This document shows, one piece after another, positions 1 through 10,138 of a stretch of 17,808 nt of DNA. Source of the DNA: Brevundimonas sp. UBA986 (lineage in GTDB: Bacteria > Pseudomonadota > Alphaproteobacteria > Caulobacterales > Caulobacteraceae). The stretch lies in assembly GCA_002292165.1 (NCBI GenBank), contig DBBK01000130.1:16287-34094 (forward strand). Reading direction: 5' to 3'. The position numbers were made by a program, and so were the translations under genes. Below the pieces are notes generated by a model. That model was not told the origin of the DNA. It did not search any database and saw nothing but the letters and a program-made list of their open reading frames with translations. Each line of letters opens with the position of its first letter. Position 1 is the first letter of the stretch.

Positions 1-37
1 CCCAGATGCCTTTCACCCGCCGTTACGAGCTGACGCG

Positions 38-472
38 ATGCCCCTCCCCTCTCCCGCCTCGTCCGGGTTGCGCCCCATCGGCAAACTGGCCGCCGCCACG
101 GGCGTCAAGGTTCCGACCATCCGCTTCTATGAAGAAATCGGCTTGCTTCCGCCGCCGCCGCGCACCGCCAGCGACCGGCGCATGTATGACGACGCGGCGG
201 AGCGCCGCCTGTCATTCATCCGGCATGCCCGCCAGCTGGGCTTCGATCTGGATTCGATCCGCTCCTTGCTTGATCTGTCGGATCACCCCGATCGGCCCTG
301 CGCCGAGGCCAGCACCCTGGCCGAACGTCATCTCGCCGATGTGAAACAGAAGATCGCCCGGCTCCGCGCCCTCCAGCGCGAACTGTCGCGGATGACGACG
401 GAATGCGCCGGGGGCCGGGTCTCCGCCTGCAAGGTGATCGAGGCGTTGCACGATCCATCCGCGCCGCTTTGA
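38..472 (+). CDS. MerR-family metal-responsive transcriptional regulator
   Basis: 144 aa. Residues 14–50 form the MerR winged helix-turn-helix (IGKLAAATGVKVPTIRFYEE, then a RMY wing). A dimerisation helix rich in Lys/Arg/Leu follows at about 91–120. Three cysteines lie at C88, C123 and C131. The 35-residue C88–C123 spacing equals that of the MerR Hg(II) site, and the short C123–C131 loop resembles MerR/CadR/PbrR metal loops. It is therefore probably a soft-metal sensor (Hg, Cd, Pb or Zn) that remodels a promoter with a long spacer. The metal cannot be fixed from sequence, and no efflux ATPase or mercuric gene lies beside it on the right. The ATG at 38 has a weak Shine-Dalgarno; an in-frame TTG at 68 would remove ten non-conserved residues and start closer to the usual family N-terminus. 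The next gene begins 112 bp downstream on the same strand. Confidence 0.87.
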   Translation: MPLPSPASSGLRPIGKLAAATGVKVPTIRFYEEIGLLPPPPRTASDRRMYDDAAERRLSFIRHARQLGFDLDSIRSLLDLSDHPDRPCAEASTLAERHLADVKQKIARLRALQRELSRMTTECAGGRVSACKVIEALHDPSAPL

Positions 473-584
473 CCCTGTGGAAGATCCGGAAGGCGCAAAG
501 ACCCCGGAGCCATTAGCCCACCGCGACGTTTGGAGGCGATTGGCGGCTCCCGTCGCGGACCGCCCGTCCTTCTGGAGGATTTCG

Positions 585-1844
585 ATGACGCATCGGCCGA
601 CCTCGCGACACGGCGACCAGACCCTGGCCCTGCTGACAGACCCTTATCGGCGCCTTTCCCACCTGTTCGAGCAGGCCGGCGCCGACGTCGTCGAGACCCG
701 CCTGGCGCTGAAGGAGACGACCTGTCTGAGAGGCCGCGAGGCGGCGCGGATCTTCTATGACGAGACCCGCATCGTGCGGGCGGGCGCCATGCCGGCGCCG
801 GTCCGCCGCACGCTGCTCGGCGAGGGCGGCGTCCAGGGGCTGGACGGCGAGGCCCACCGCGCCCGCAAGGGCGTGTTCATGTCCCTGATGTCGCCAGCCC
901 GTGTCGCGCGACTGGGCGAACTGTTCGAAGCGGAGTGGCGGCGCGCGGCCGTCGAATGGGCCGGCGAGGACGACATCGTGCTGTATGACGCCTTGCAGCC
1001 GGTGCTAACGCGGGCCGTCTGCGCCTGGGCCGGCGTGCCGCTCGAGCCGCACGAAGAGGCGAAACGGGTCCGTCACCTGAGGGCGCTGTTCGACGCGGCG
1101 GGATCGCGGGGCCCCCGGCATCTGTGGTCGAGGCACGCGCGTCGCCGCGTCGACGCCTGGCTGGGCTCGATCATTGAAGACATTCGCGCCGGCCGTCTGT
1201 CGCCGGATCCGGACACGGCCGCCCACGCCTGGGCCTGGACCCGCGCCGCGGACGGCGAACCGTTGCCGATCCACACGGCGGCGGTCGAACTGGCCAATGT
1301 ATTGCGGCCGACTGTCGCGACCTCGGTCTACATCGTGTTTGTGGCGCACGCGATGCAGGCTCACCCGGATGCGGCCCGTCTGGCCGACGCCGACGCCGGA
1401 CGTCGCCGCGCCTTCGTCCAGGAAGTCCGACGCTTCTATCCGTTCTTCCCGGCAGTGATCGGGCGTGTGCGCGCGCCGTTTCGCTGGCGCGACCTGGTCT
1501 TCCCGGAGGGCCGTCAGGTGGTCCTCGACCTCTATGGCTCCAATCACGATCCCGCACACTGGACTGATCCCGAGGCGTTCCGGCCGGAGCGGTTCAGCGA
1601 CGGCTCCGGAGATCCGTTCGGTCTCATCCCCCAGGGCGGTGGGGATGCGGCGACCGGTCACCGTTGCCCTGGCGAAGGGATCGTCGTGGAGCTGATGGAG
1701 CGCGCCGTCGGCCTGCTCGCCGACCTGAACTACCGGCTGCCGGATCAGGATCTGGAGATCGACTTCCGCCGCCTGCCGGCCCTCCCCGGAAGCGGGTTCC
1801 GAATGGAGACGCGCGACGCGGCCCTCAATGAGGGGGGCGCCTGA
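585..1844 (+). CDS. CYP152-family cytochrome P450 fatty-acid peroxygenase
   Basis: 419 aa from the ATG at 585, which has a GGAGG Shine-Dalgarno at 574–578; the frame is open upstream to 477 but that extension has no ribosome site. The heme-ligand loop is PQGGGDAATGHRCPGEG with Cys361. An Arg-Pro pair (R241-P242) in the I-helix region replaces the usual acid-alcohol pair. This is the hallmark of CYP152 enzymes such as P450 BSβ, SPα and OleT, in which the Arg binds the fatty-acid carboxylate and H2O2 drives the reaction without redox partners. The VQGLDG stretch has Gln84, matching Gln85 of the hydroxylase BSβ; OleT has His there. From family knowledge I predict α/β-hydroxylation of fatty acids rather than decarboxylation to alkenes. 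The EVRR (ExxR) motif is at about 279–283. A flavoprotein gene follows 63 bp downstream, so the two are probably co-transcribed. Confidence 0.9.
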   Translation: MTHRPTSRHGDQTLALLTDPYRRLSHLFEQAGADVVETRLALKETTCLRGREAARIFYDETRIVRAGAMPAPVRRTLLGEGGVQGLDGEAHRARKGVFMSLMSPARVARLGELFEAEWRRAAVEWAGEDDIVLYDALQPVLTRAVCAWAGVPLEPHEEAKRVRHLRALFDAAGSRGPRHLWSRHARRRVDAWLGSIIEDIRAGRLSPDPDTAAHAWAWTRAADGEPLPIHTAAVELANVLRPTVATSVYIVFVAHAMQAHPDAARLADADAGRRRAFVQEVRRFYPFFPAVIGRVRAPFRWRDLVFPEGRQVVLDLYGSNHDPAHWTDPEAFRPERFSDGSGDPFGLIPQGGGDAATGHRCPGEGIVVELMERAVGLLADLNYRLPDQDLEIDFRRLPALPGSGFRMETRDAALNEGGA

Positions 1845-1907
1845 TGCCGCTTCCTCGGGCTGGCCGGGGCCCTTCTCTCCCATCCACTCGCAGCAAAGGC
1901 TGACGCC

Positions 1908-3320
1908 ATGAGCCGTTCGACGACCTCCTACGACCTGGTGATCATCGGCGGCGGGCCGGGCGGATACCCGTGTGCGATCCGGGCGAGCCAGCTCGGCCTG
2001 TCGGTGGCGGTCATCGACGACCGCGAACTGCTCGGGGGGACCTGCCTGAACATCGGGTGCATTCCGTCCAAGGCGCTGCTCCAGGCCACCGAGCGGCTGG
2101 AGATGGCGCGCAATCTCGAAGCGTTCGGCGTCATGGTAGACAATGTGCGGGCCGATCTTGACGGTGTCATGCGGCACAAGGGCAAGGTGGTGACCGAGCT
2201 TGGCGAAGGGGTCGCCTACCTCCTGCGCAAGCACAAGGTCGCCCGCTTCCAGGGCCGCGGGCGGCTGCTGGCGCGCGACCGGGTGGAGGTGCGCGCCGCG
2301 GACGGCGCTTTCGAGGTGCAGGCCAGCAAGGCGGTGGTCATCGCCAGCGGATCGGAAGCGGCGACCTTGCCCGACCTGCCCATCGACGAGCGGCGAATCG
2401 TCACCTCCGCCGGCGCCCTGAGCCTGACGGCGGCGCCGCGCCATCTGGCGGTGATCGGCGGCGGCTACGTCGGACTGGAGCTGGGGTCGGTCTGGCGTCG
2501 GCTCGGCAGCGAGGTCACGGTCATCGAGGTGCTCGACCGGATCGCCTCCGGCGTCGACTCGGAGATGTCGGCGGCGCTGCACAAGGTGCTCGAGGCCCAG
2601 GGCTTCCAGTTCTGCCTTGGGCATAAGGTGGTCGGATCGCGGATGGAGGGCGACGACGTCGTCCTCGACGTCGAGCCCATGGGCGATGGCGCGCGAGGAA
2701 CCATCAAGGCCGATGTCGTGCTGGTCTCCATCGGCCGACGGCCCGCAACCGCCAGGCTCGATCTGGAAACGGTCGGCATTGCGCCCGACCGCAGGGGCTT
2801 TATTCCGGTGGACGAAGGGTTCCGGACCAGCGCCGACGGGGTCTACGCCATCGGCGACGTCATCGGCGGCGCCATGCTGGCCCACAAGGCGGAGGAGGAA
2901 GGGATCGCCCTGGCCGAACGCCTGGCGGGGGGCGCGGGCCATGTGGACTACGGAACGATTCCGGCGGTCGTCTATACCTGGCCGGAACTGGCTTCGGTCG
3001 GCCGCACCGAGGACGACCTCAAGGCGGCCGGCGTGGCCTACCGCGTGGGGCGCTTCCCCTTCTCCGCCAACGCCATGGCCAAGGCGCGTCTGGAGAAGAA
3101 CGGTCTGGTCAAGGTTCTGGCCGACGCCGCGACGGACAAGATCCTCGGCGTGCACATCCTGGGCCCTGAGGCCGGCGGGTTGATCCATGAAGCGGTCGCC
3201 GCCATGCAGTTCGGCGCGGCGGCCGAGGATCTGGCGCGGACAAGCCACGCCCATCCGACCCTGCCGGAAGCCCTGCGCGAAGCCTGCCTGGCGGTAGCCG
3301 AGCGCACGATCCACCTCTGA
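1908..3320 (+). CDS. lpd: Dihydrolipoamide dehydrogenase (stand-alone)
   Basis: 470 aa, the normal length for E3 flavoproteins. The N-terminal FAD fold is DLVIIGGGPGGYPCAI (residues 9–24). The redox-active disulfide is C46/C51 in GGTCLNIGCIPSK. A second Rossmann motif for NAD (VIGGGYVGLELG) lies near residue 183, and a second FAD contact (YAIGDVIGG) near 317. The C-terminal HAHPTLPE gives the catalytic pair H449/E454. It should reoxidise dihydrolipoamide using NAD+. There are no 2-oxoacid dehydrogenase E1/E2, lipoyl-domain or glycine-cleavage genes in the window, so its partner is elsewhere or its role is accessory. It is not mercuric reductase: the N-terminal metal domain and C-terminal Cys pair are missing. 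The ATG has only a weak AAAGG-like Shine-Dalgarno, and it probably shares a transcript with the P450. Confidence 0.92.
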   Translation: MSRSTTSYDLVIIGGGPGGYPCAIRASQLGLSVAVIDDRELLGGTCLNIGCIPSKALLQATERLEMARNLEAFGVMVDNVRADLDGVMRHKGKVVTELGEGVAYLLRKHKVARFQGRGRLLARDRVEVRAADGAFEVQASKAVVIASGSEAATLPDLPIDERRIVTSAGALSLTAAPRHLAVIGGGYVGLELGSVWRRLGSEVTVIEVLDRIASGVDSEMSAALHKVLEAQGFQFCLGHKVVGSRMEGDDVVLDVEPMGDGARGTIKADVVLVSIGRRPATARLDLETVGIAPDRRGFIPVDEGFRTSADGVYAIGDVIGGAMLAHKAEEEGIALAERLAGGAGHVDYGTIPAVVYTWPELASVGRTEDDLKAAGVAYRVGRFPFSANAMAKARLEKNGLVKVLADAATDKILGVHILGPEAGGLIHEAVAAMQFGAAAEDLARTSHAHPTLPEALREACLAVAERTIHL

Positions 3321-3353
3321 CGGCCGCGCGTTACGAAGTCTGACCCGACGGCA

Positions 3354-3367
3354 GCCGCGATCGCGGC
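3354..3367. repeat. 14-bp perfect palindrome after lpd
   Basis: GCCGCGATCGCGGC is self-complementary over 14 bp, 34 bp after the lpd stop codon. There is no following T-run, so it is not a classical intrinsic terminator. It may be an operator, a weak RNA hairpin, or chance in GC-rich DNA. Confidence 0.35.
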
Positions 3368-3429
3368 CGCCTCTGCGGGCCCGGGCGCGTCCGCAGTTTA
3401 GACGCGACAGCGGCGTCGCTTGAATGCTA

Positions 3430-3446
3430 TTGCGAGCCGCTCACAA
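3430..3446. promoter_or_regulatory. Imperfect dyad upstream of the iron permease gene
   Basis: TTGCGAG-CCG-CTCACAA is a 17-bp imperfect inverted repeat (6 of 7 arm bases pair) ending 11 bp before the permease start. Its position would suit a repressor operator, and iron control (Fur, Irr or RirA) would be logical for this cargo. The sequence does not clearly match a Fur consensus known to me, so this is only a candidate. The permease Shine-Dalgarno is weak (AGGT at 3450–3453). Confidence 0.25.
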
Positions 3447-3457
3447 CTAGGTCTCCC

Positions 3458-5395
3458 ATGCGTCCTCTGCTCCGTCTGCTCACCCTGCTGTTCGCCCTAG
3501 GGTTGGCCGCCCCGGCCCTCGCCCAGGCGCCGTCCGCCTCGGAGGCCCAGGTCGCCTGGCGGCTGCTGGATTATGTGGCGGTCGACTACGCCGGCGCAGT
3601 GGCCGACGGCGAGATCGTCAATCCGGCCGAATACGGCGAGATGATCGAGTTCAGCACCCAGATCCGGACGCGTCTGGACGCCCTGCCGGCCAACCCGGCC
3701 AAGGCCGCCCTGATGCGCGACGCAGAGGGCCTGCAGGCGGCCATCCGGGACAAGGCGGATCCGGCCGTCGTCGGCGCCCGGGCCAAGGCCCTGGCCGGCG
3801 CGGTGCTGACGGCCTATCCGAGCCCGCTGGCGCCCTCGTTCCCGCCCGACCTGGCCCGCGGCGCCGCCCTCTACGCCGAGCAGTGCGCGGTCTGCCACGG
3901 CGTGACCGGGCGCGCCGACGGCCCCGGCGCCGAAGGGCTCGATCCGCCGGCGATCGCCTTCGCCGACGTGGAGCGCGCGCGCCAGCGCAGCGTCTTCGGG
4001 CTGTATCAGGTGATCGACCAGGGGCTGGAGGGCACGGCGATGGCCAGCTTCTCGCACCTGCCGGCCGAGGACCGCTGGGCGCTGGCCTTCTATGTCGGCC
4101 GCTTCGCCTTCACCGACGCCGAAGCCGCCGAGGGCAAGCGCCTGTGGGACGGCGATCCGGCGGTCCGCGCGGCCTTTCCCGACCTGGCCGCCCTCACCCA
4201 GACCACGCCGGCCGAGCTGGCCACCCGCCTCGGCGAACCCCGGGCGCGGGCCCTGACCGCCTATCTGCGACGTCATCCCGAGGCCGCGGCGCGCCCGGCC
4301 GGATCGACGCTGACCCTGGCGCGGACGCGCCTGGCGGAGAGCGAGGCCGCCTATCGACGGGGCGATCGCAAGGCCGCCACCGACGCGGCGCTGTCCGCCT
4401 ACCTCGACGGCGTCGAGCCGATCGAGCCGGCCCTCGGCGCCCGGGACAGCGCCCTGCTGCGCCGGGTCGAGACCGCCATGACCGAGCTGCGCGTCTCTAT
4501 CAGCCGGGGTGCGCCCGCCCAGGAGGTCGCCGGTCGGGTCGCTCGTGCGAACGCCCTGCTGGACACGGCCGAGCGGGCCCTCGCGCCCCAGGAGGCGGAC
4601 AATCTCGCCAGCTTCCTCGGCGCCTTCACCATCCTGCTGCGCGAAGGCCTAGAGGCCCTGCTCATCGTGGTGGCGATGATCGCCTTCCTCAGGAAGGCCG
4701 AACGGCCCGAGGTGCTGCGCTACGTCCACGGCGGCTGGGTCGCCGCGCTGGTCGCCGGCGGGGCTACCTGGGCGGCCGCGACCTTCTTCATCTCCATCAG
4801 CGGCGCCAGCCGGGAACTGACCGAAGGGTTCGGTTCGCTTCTGGCCGCCGTCGTGCTCGTCTCGGTGGGCATCTGGATGCACGGTAAGTCGCACGCCGAC
4901 GCCTGGCAGACCTATATCCGCGACAAGCTCTCCCATGCGCTGTCGAAACGGTCGGCCTGGTTCCTATTCCTGCTGTCCTTCGTGGTGGTCTACCGGGAGG
5001 TGTTCGAGACCATCCTGTTCTATGCGGCGATCTGGAGCCAGGGCGGCCACCTCGGCATGCTGGCCGGCGCCCTGACGGCGGTGGTCATCCTGGCCGTGGT
5101 TGCCTGGGCCCTGCTGGCCTACAGCAAGCGCCTGCCGATCGGCCGGTTCTTCTCCCTGAGCTCGATCCTTATGGCCATCCTGTCGGTTGTCCTCGTCGGG
5201 AAGGGGGTGGCGGCGCTGCAGGAGGCGGGCTGGCTCGACGTCCATCCGCTGGCCTGGATCCCCCGTATCGAGATCCTCGGCCTCTACCCGACGGTCGAAG
5301 GCGTCGCCGTTCAGCTGCTGACGATCGCTATCCTCGTGGTCGGCTTCTCCCGGCATGCGGCACCGAAGGGCGCGCGGCCGGCGGACATCGGCTAG
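3458..5395 (+). CDS. Cytochrome c–FTR1 fusion iron permease
   Basis: 645 aa. A signal peptide (residues 1–23, cleavage after ALA-Q) exports the N-terminal half to the periplasm. A helical region follows, then a class I cytochrome c domain at about 130–215 with heme motif C143-AVC146-H147 and a possible axial Met195. Another helical linker spans about 280–385. The C-terminus is an FTR1-type permease with about seven membrane helices (386–411, 425–447, 459–475, 499–519, 531–555, 564–584, 615–631). The two iron-binding REXXE motifs are REGLE (395–399) and REVFE (513–517). FTR1 permeases import Fe(III), usually after oxidation by a partner, so the fused heme domain may act as the electron acceptor that couples Fe(II) oxidation to uptake; that is inference. 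This architecture is known in databases as cytochrome c/FTR1 iron permease. Confidence 0.9.
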   Translation: MRPLLRLLTLLFALGLAAPALAQAPSASEAQVAWRLLDYVAVDYAGAVADGEIVNPAEYGEMIEFSTQIRTRLDALPANPAKAALMRDAEGLQAAIRDKADPAVVGARAKALAGAVLTAYPSPLAPSFPPDLARGAALYAEQCAVCHGVTGRADGPGAEGLDPPAIAFADVERARQRSVFGLYQVIDQGLEGTAMASFSHLPAEDRWALAFYVGRFAFTDAEAAEGKRLWDGDPAVRAAFPDLAALTQTTPAELATRLGEPRARALTAYLRRHPEAAARPAGSTLTLARTRLAESEAAYRRGDRKAATDAALSAYLDGVEPIEPALGARDSALLRRVETAMTELRVSISRGAPAQEVAGRVARANALLDTAERALAPQEADNLASFLGAFTILLREGLEALLIVVAMIAFLRKAERPEVLRYVHGGWVAALVAGGATWAAATFFISISGASRELTEGFGSLLAAVVLVSVGIWMHGKSHADAWQTYIRDKLSHALSKRSAWFLFLLSFVVVYREVFETILFYAAIWSQGGHLGMLAGALTAVVILAVVAWALLAYSKRLPIGRFFSLSSILMAILSVVLVGKGVAALQEAGWLDVHPLAWIPRIEILGLYPTVEGVAVQLLTIAILVVGFSRHAAPKGARPADIG

Positions 5396-5509
5396 GGCCG
5401 CCAGCCCTTCAGCGAACTTCCGCCCCGCCGGGGGCCGCATGGGCAGGCGCCGGCTTCCGGTTCTGAAACCGCCCTCCGCCCCCGGAGTCCGCAGGCCGGG
5501 GAGACGGTC
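5396..5509. other. Convergent intergenic region with weak hairpins
   Basis: These 114 bp lie between the stop codons of the iron permease (+) and nadE (−). Two small stem-loops are visible: GCCCC-gccg-GGGGC at 5422–5435 and CGGTT-ctga-AACCG at 5458–5471. Neither is followed by a run of T in either direction, so a bidirectional terminator is plausible by position but not shown by the sequence. Confidence 0.3.
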
Positions 5510-7639
<2,130 letters not shown>

Positions 7640-7881
7640 GTCTGCTCCTATTCCGCTTCAGGCATTACTGTTTTCGGCCGGACGGCCCGCGCCTGGTCCC
7701 CCTTGCTTAGCGCGGCAAGGGCCTGGAGGTTCGTTAGGATGAGGACGTCAACCGGAGACTGCCTTTCGCCACTTCTGGCGAGTTACGACCATCGCGATGC
7801 TCGGCGGCCGCCGCGGCCATGGGGTCAAGGTCCGTATTAAGGGGGAGGAATGCGAGGCGTGTTCGCGTTGTCGAGGAGAGG
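7640..7881. other. Intergenic region between nadE and arsH
   Basis: These 242 bp separate the arsH stop from the nadE start on the same strand. The stretch must hold the end of the ars transcript and the nadE promoter unless nadE is read through from ars. It contains GC-rich dyads (for example around 7803–7816) but no hairpin followed by T residues. Reading frames crossing it on the + strand are the antisense of nadE and have no ribosome sites. No gene is supported here. Confidence 0.4.
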
Positions 7882-8637
7882 TCACGCCTGGCGCGCGATG
7901 GCGATCCCCGACAGATCGGAAGCGGCGTCGAGGGGAATCCTGGCCGCCTTGCGCTCGGAATAGCGGTCCACCAGCTGGGCCGCGTGCGGCCGGGTGAGGA
8001 TGGTGAAACGCACCAATTCCTCCATCACATCAACAATCCGCTCATAGTAGGCCGAGGGCTTCATCCGGCCGGCCTCGTCGAACTCCTGGAAGGCCTTGGC
8101 CACGCTGGACTGGTTGGGGATGGTGATCATCCGCATCCAGCGGCCCAGCAGGCGCAGAGTGTTGACGGCGTTGAAGCTCTGCGACCCGCCCGACACCTGC
8201 ATCACCGCCAGGGTGCGGCCCTGGGTCGGGCGCAGGCCGCCCAGGCTGAGCGGCAGATGGTCGATCTGCAGCTTCATCAGGCCGGAGACCTGGCCATGCC
8301 GTTCCGGACTGCACCAGACCATGCCCTCCGACCAGAAGGCGTGCTCGCGCAACTCGCGCACCGCCGGGTGGTCGTCGTCGCCGGGCGCGCCCGGCAGGGG
8401 CAGGTCGGAGGGGTCGAAGATGCGGGTCTCGCATCCCATCCGCTGCAGCAGACGGGCCGCCTCCTCGACGCAGAGCCGCGAATACGACCGCTCGCGCAGC
8501 GAGCCGTACAAGAGAAGGATCCGCGGCGCCGGGTCGGTCGGGCCCAATCCACGGGCGGGGTCGGCGGACAGATAGGCCGCGTCCAGAGCCGGCAGGTGAT
8601 CCGGATCCGGCAGCGAACGCAAGCGGGCGAGGGTCAT
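7882..8637 (-). CDS. arsH: ArsH, NADPH-dependent FMN reductase / organoarsenical oxidase
   Basis: 251 aa with a flavodoxin-like fold. The FMN phosphate loop is GSLRERSYSR (45–54). The family block SPERHGQVSGLMKLQIDHLP spans 111–130, and GGSQSFNAVNTLRLLGRWMR follows at 150–169; these distinguish ArsH from general NADPH:FMN reductases. ArsH proteins oxidise trivalent organoarsenicals such as methylarsenite to less toxic pentavalent forms and reduce flavin or other acceptors. The ATG at 8637 overlaps the arsN2 stop by one base (TGATG), so translation is coupled. It is the last gene of the ars operon. Confidence 0.93.
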   Translation of the reverse strand: MTLARLRSLPDPDHLPALDAAYLSADPARGLGPTDPAPRILLLYGSLRERSYSRLCVEEAARLLQRMGCETRIFDPSDLPLPGAPGDDDHPAVRELREHAFWSEGMVWCSPERHGQVSGLMKLQIDHLPLSLGGLRPTQGRTLAVMQVSGGSQSFNAVNTLRLLGRWMRMITIPNQSSVAKAFQEFDEAGRMKPSAYYERIVDVMEELVRFTILTRPHAAQLVDRYSERKAARIPLDAASDLSGIAIARQA

Positions 8638-9053
8638 CAGAGGTCCTTGATCAGATAGGCGGCCGACGCCGGGCAGACGTCCGCGAACTCGCGGGTTCGC
8701 CGGATCGCGGGCGGTGCAGACGCCCGATCGGCGACGACGAAGCCGTGCCGGGCGAAGAAAAGCTCGGCCGTCGTGGTGAGCAGGTGAAGCCGTTCGCTAC
8801 GCAGATCGCTCGCCATGGCCTCGACGGCGGTCAGTATGCGGCTCCCGATCCCTTGGGCCTTCAGGTCGGCGAGCACGACCAGGGAGCGCAGCAGGAGATC
8901 CTGCCCTTCCCCTTCCAGGCCGACATAGCCGGCGATGCCGCCGTGTTCGTGGGCGGCGAAGTATCGACCAGCGCCAGGCTCGGGCAGACCCGCGCCGCGC
9001 AGGGCCGCGATCAGGCCGACGTCATCCGCGTCCAAGAGATGCAGGACGACCAT
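8637..9053 (-). CDS. arsN2: ArsN2-type GNAT N-acetyltransferase
   Basis: 138 aa, starting at the ATG at 9053 that overlaps the acr3 stop in a TGATG junction. The reading frame stays open further upstream, but that extension is an off-frame image of acr3. GNAT features are visible: the β4 strand LLRSLVVLADLKAQGIGSRI with the acetyl-CoA pyrophosphate loop (QGIGSR), then LHLLTTTAELFFARHGFV, a block typical of ArsN2. The conserved tail PPAIRRTREFADVCPASAAY also matches this arsenic-linked family. ArsN1 acetylates the antibiotic arsinothricin (phosphinothricin-like). ArsN2 is assigned to arsenic resistance mainly by gene context, so the true substrate is uncertain. It is coupled by one-base overlaps to both neighbours. 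Confidence 0.88.
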   Translation of the reverse strand: MVVLHLLDADDVGLIAALRGAGLPEPGAGRYFAAHEHGGIAGYVGLEGEGQDLLLRSLVVLADLKAQGIGSRILTAVEAMASDLRSERLHLLTTTAELFFARHGFVVADRASAPPAIRRTREFADVCPASAAYLIKDL

Positions 9054-10138
9054 CAGGCCGCGTCCGCCGGCGGAGCCGTATCCGGGAACCAGCGTCGGCC
9101 CATCCACAGCGCAACTGACACCAGCAGGATCAGCACTGGCACCTCGACCAACGGGCCGATGACGGCCGCGAAGGCGACCGGCGAGGTCAGGCCGAAGGCC
9201 GCGATGGCGACGGCAATGGCCAGTTCGAAATTGTTCGAGGCCGCGGTGAAGGCCAGGGCGGTGGTGCGCGGATAGTCGGTCTCGATCAGCTTGCCCATCA
9301 GGAAACTGACCACGAACATCACAAGGAAGTAGATCGTCAGCGGAATGGCGATGCGCAGGGCGTCCAGCGGCAGGGCCACCACCTCCCCGCCCTTGAGGCT
9401 GAACATGACCACGATGGTGAACAGCAGGGCGATCAGGGTGATCGGTCCGATGCGCGGCAGAAAGCGCCGCTCGTACCAATCGGCGCCCCGGCGGGCGATC
9501 AGGCTGCGACGGGTCAGGAAGCCGGTCAGGAAGGGAAGACCAAGGTAGACGAGCACCGCCCCGGCGATGGTCCAGACGCTGACGTCCACCACACTGCCCT
9601 GCAGGCCGAACAGGGGCGGCAGGACGGTGAGGAAGATCCAGGCGTAGAGGCTGAAGAAAAGGATCTGGAAGATCGAGTTAAAGGCGACGAGGCCAGCGAC
9701 ATACTGGTTGTCGCCCCGCGCCAGCTGGTTCCACACCAGCACCATGGCGATGCAGCGCGCCAGGCCGATCAGGATGACGCCGGTCATGTATTCCGGCTGA
9801 TCGCGCAGGAAGATCACCGCCAGCGCGAACATCAGCACCGGGCCCAACACCCAATTCTGGAACAGCGACAGGGCCAGCACCCGCTTGTCGGCGAAGACAC
9901 GCGGCAGTTCCTCGTACCGAACCTTGGCCAGCGGCGGGTACATCATCAAGATGAGACCGATGGCGATTGGGATGTTGGTCGTGCCGATCGAGAAGCTATT
10001 GACCCAGGCGGGCAGGTCCGGCGCCAGCGTCCCCAGAGCCACGCCGAGACCCATGGCCACGAAGATCCACAGTGTCAGCCAGCGGTCGAGGAAGGACAGG
10101 CGACGCGGCGAGGCGTCCGCCACCGGGGTATCGATCAT
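9053..10138 (-). CDS. acr3: ACR3-family arsenite efflux permease
   Basis: 361 aa, about ten membrane helices, BART superfamily. It exports As(III) across the inner membrane using the proton gradient. The conserved Cys129 (LARCIAMVLVWNQL) and Glu305 (ASNNFELAIAVAI) sit at the same numbers as the functionally essential C129/E305 of Alkaliphilus Acr3, as I recall that work. Other family blocks are NIPIAIGLILMMYPPLAKV and ETDYPRTTALAFTAASNN. The start at 10138 overlaps the arsC stop by four bases (ATGA) and the 3' end overlaps the arsN2 start by one base. It is sometimes annotated arsB, but it is unrelated in sequence to E. coli ArsB. Confidence 0.96.
   Translation of the reverse strand: MIDTPVADASPRRLSFLDRWLTLWIFVAMGLGVALGTLAPDLPAWVNSFSIGTTNIPIAIGLILMMYPPLAKVRYEELPRVFADKRVLALSLFQNWVLGPVLMFALAVIFLRDQPEYMTGVILIGLARCIAMVLVWNQLARGDNQYVAGLVAFNSIFQILFFSLYAWIFLTVLPPLFGLQGSVVDVSVWTIAGAVLVYLGLPFLTGFLTRRSLIARRGADWYERRFLPRIGPITLIALLFTIVVMFSLKGGEVVALPLDALRIAIPLTIYFLVMFVVSFLMGKLIETDYPRTTALAFTAASNNFELAIAVAIAAFGLTSPVAFAAVIGPLVEVPVLILLVSVALWMGRRWFPDTAPPADAA

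Noticed and set aside
1005..3314. A 769-codon − strand reading frame antisense to the P450 and lpd genes
   Set aside because: It is the mirror of two clearly recognisable genes on the + strand in GC-rich DNA. Its protein has no domain pattern, is rich in Arg/Gly/His, and has no ribosome site.
1908..3320. Mercuric reductase (merA) as identity for the flavoprotein
   Set aside because: There is no N-terminal heavy-metal domain and no C-terminal vicinal cysteine pair. The HAHPT…E motif is that of dihydrolipoamide dehydrogenase.
3497..4276. A 259-codon − strand frame within the iron permease gene
   Set aside because: Shadow of the cytochrome c coding sequence; no start signal or conserved motifs.
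3883..4887. A 334-codon + strand frame within the cytochrome c–FTR1 gene
   Set aside because: Off-frame image of the real gene; Arg/Gly/Pro-rich composition typical of shadow frames.
9054..9479. N-terminal extension of the arsN2 reading frame into acr3
   Set aside because: The extension is an off-frame translation of acr3. The GNAT fold begins at the ATG at 9053, which overlaps the acr3 stop in the same way as the other operon junctions.
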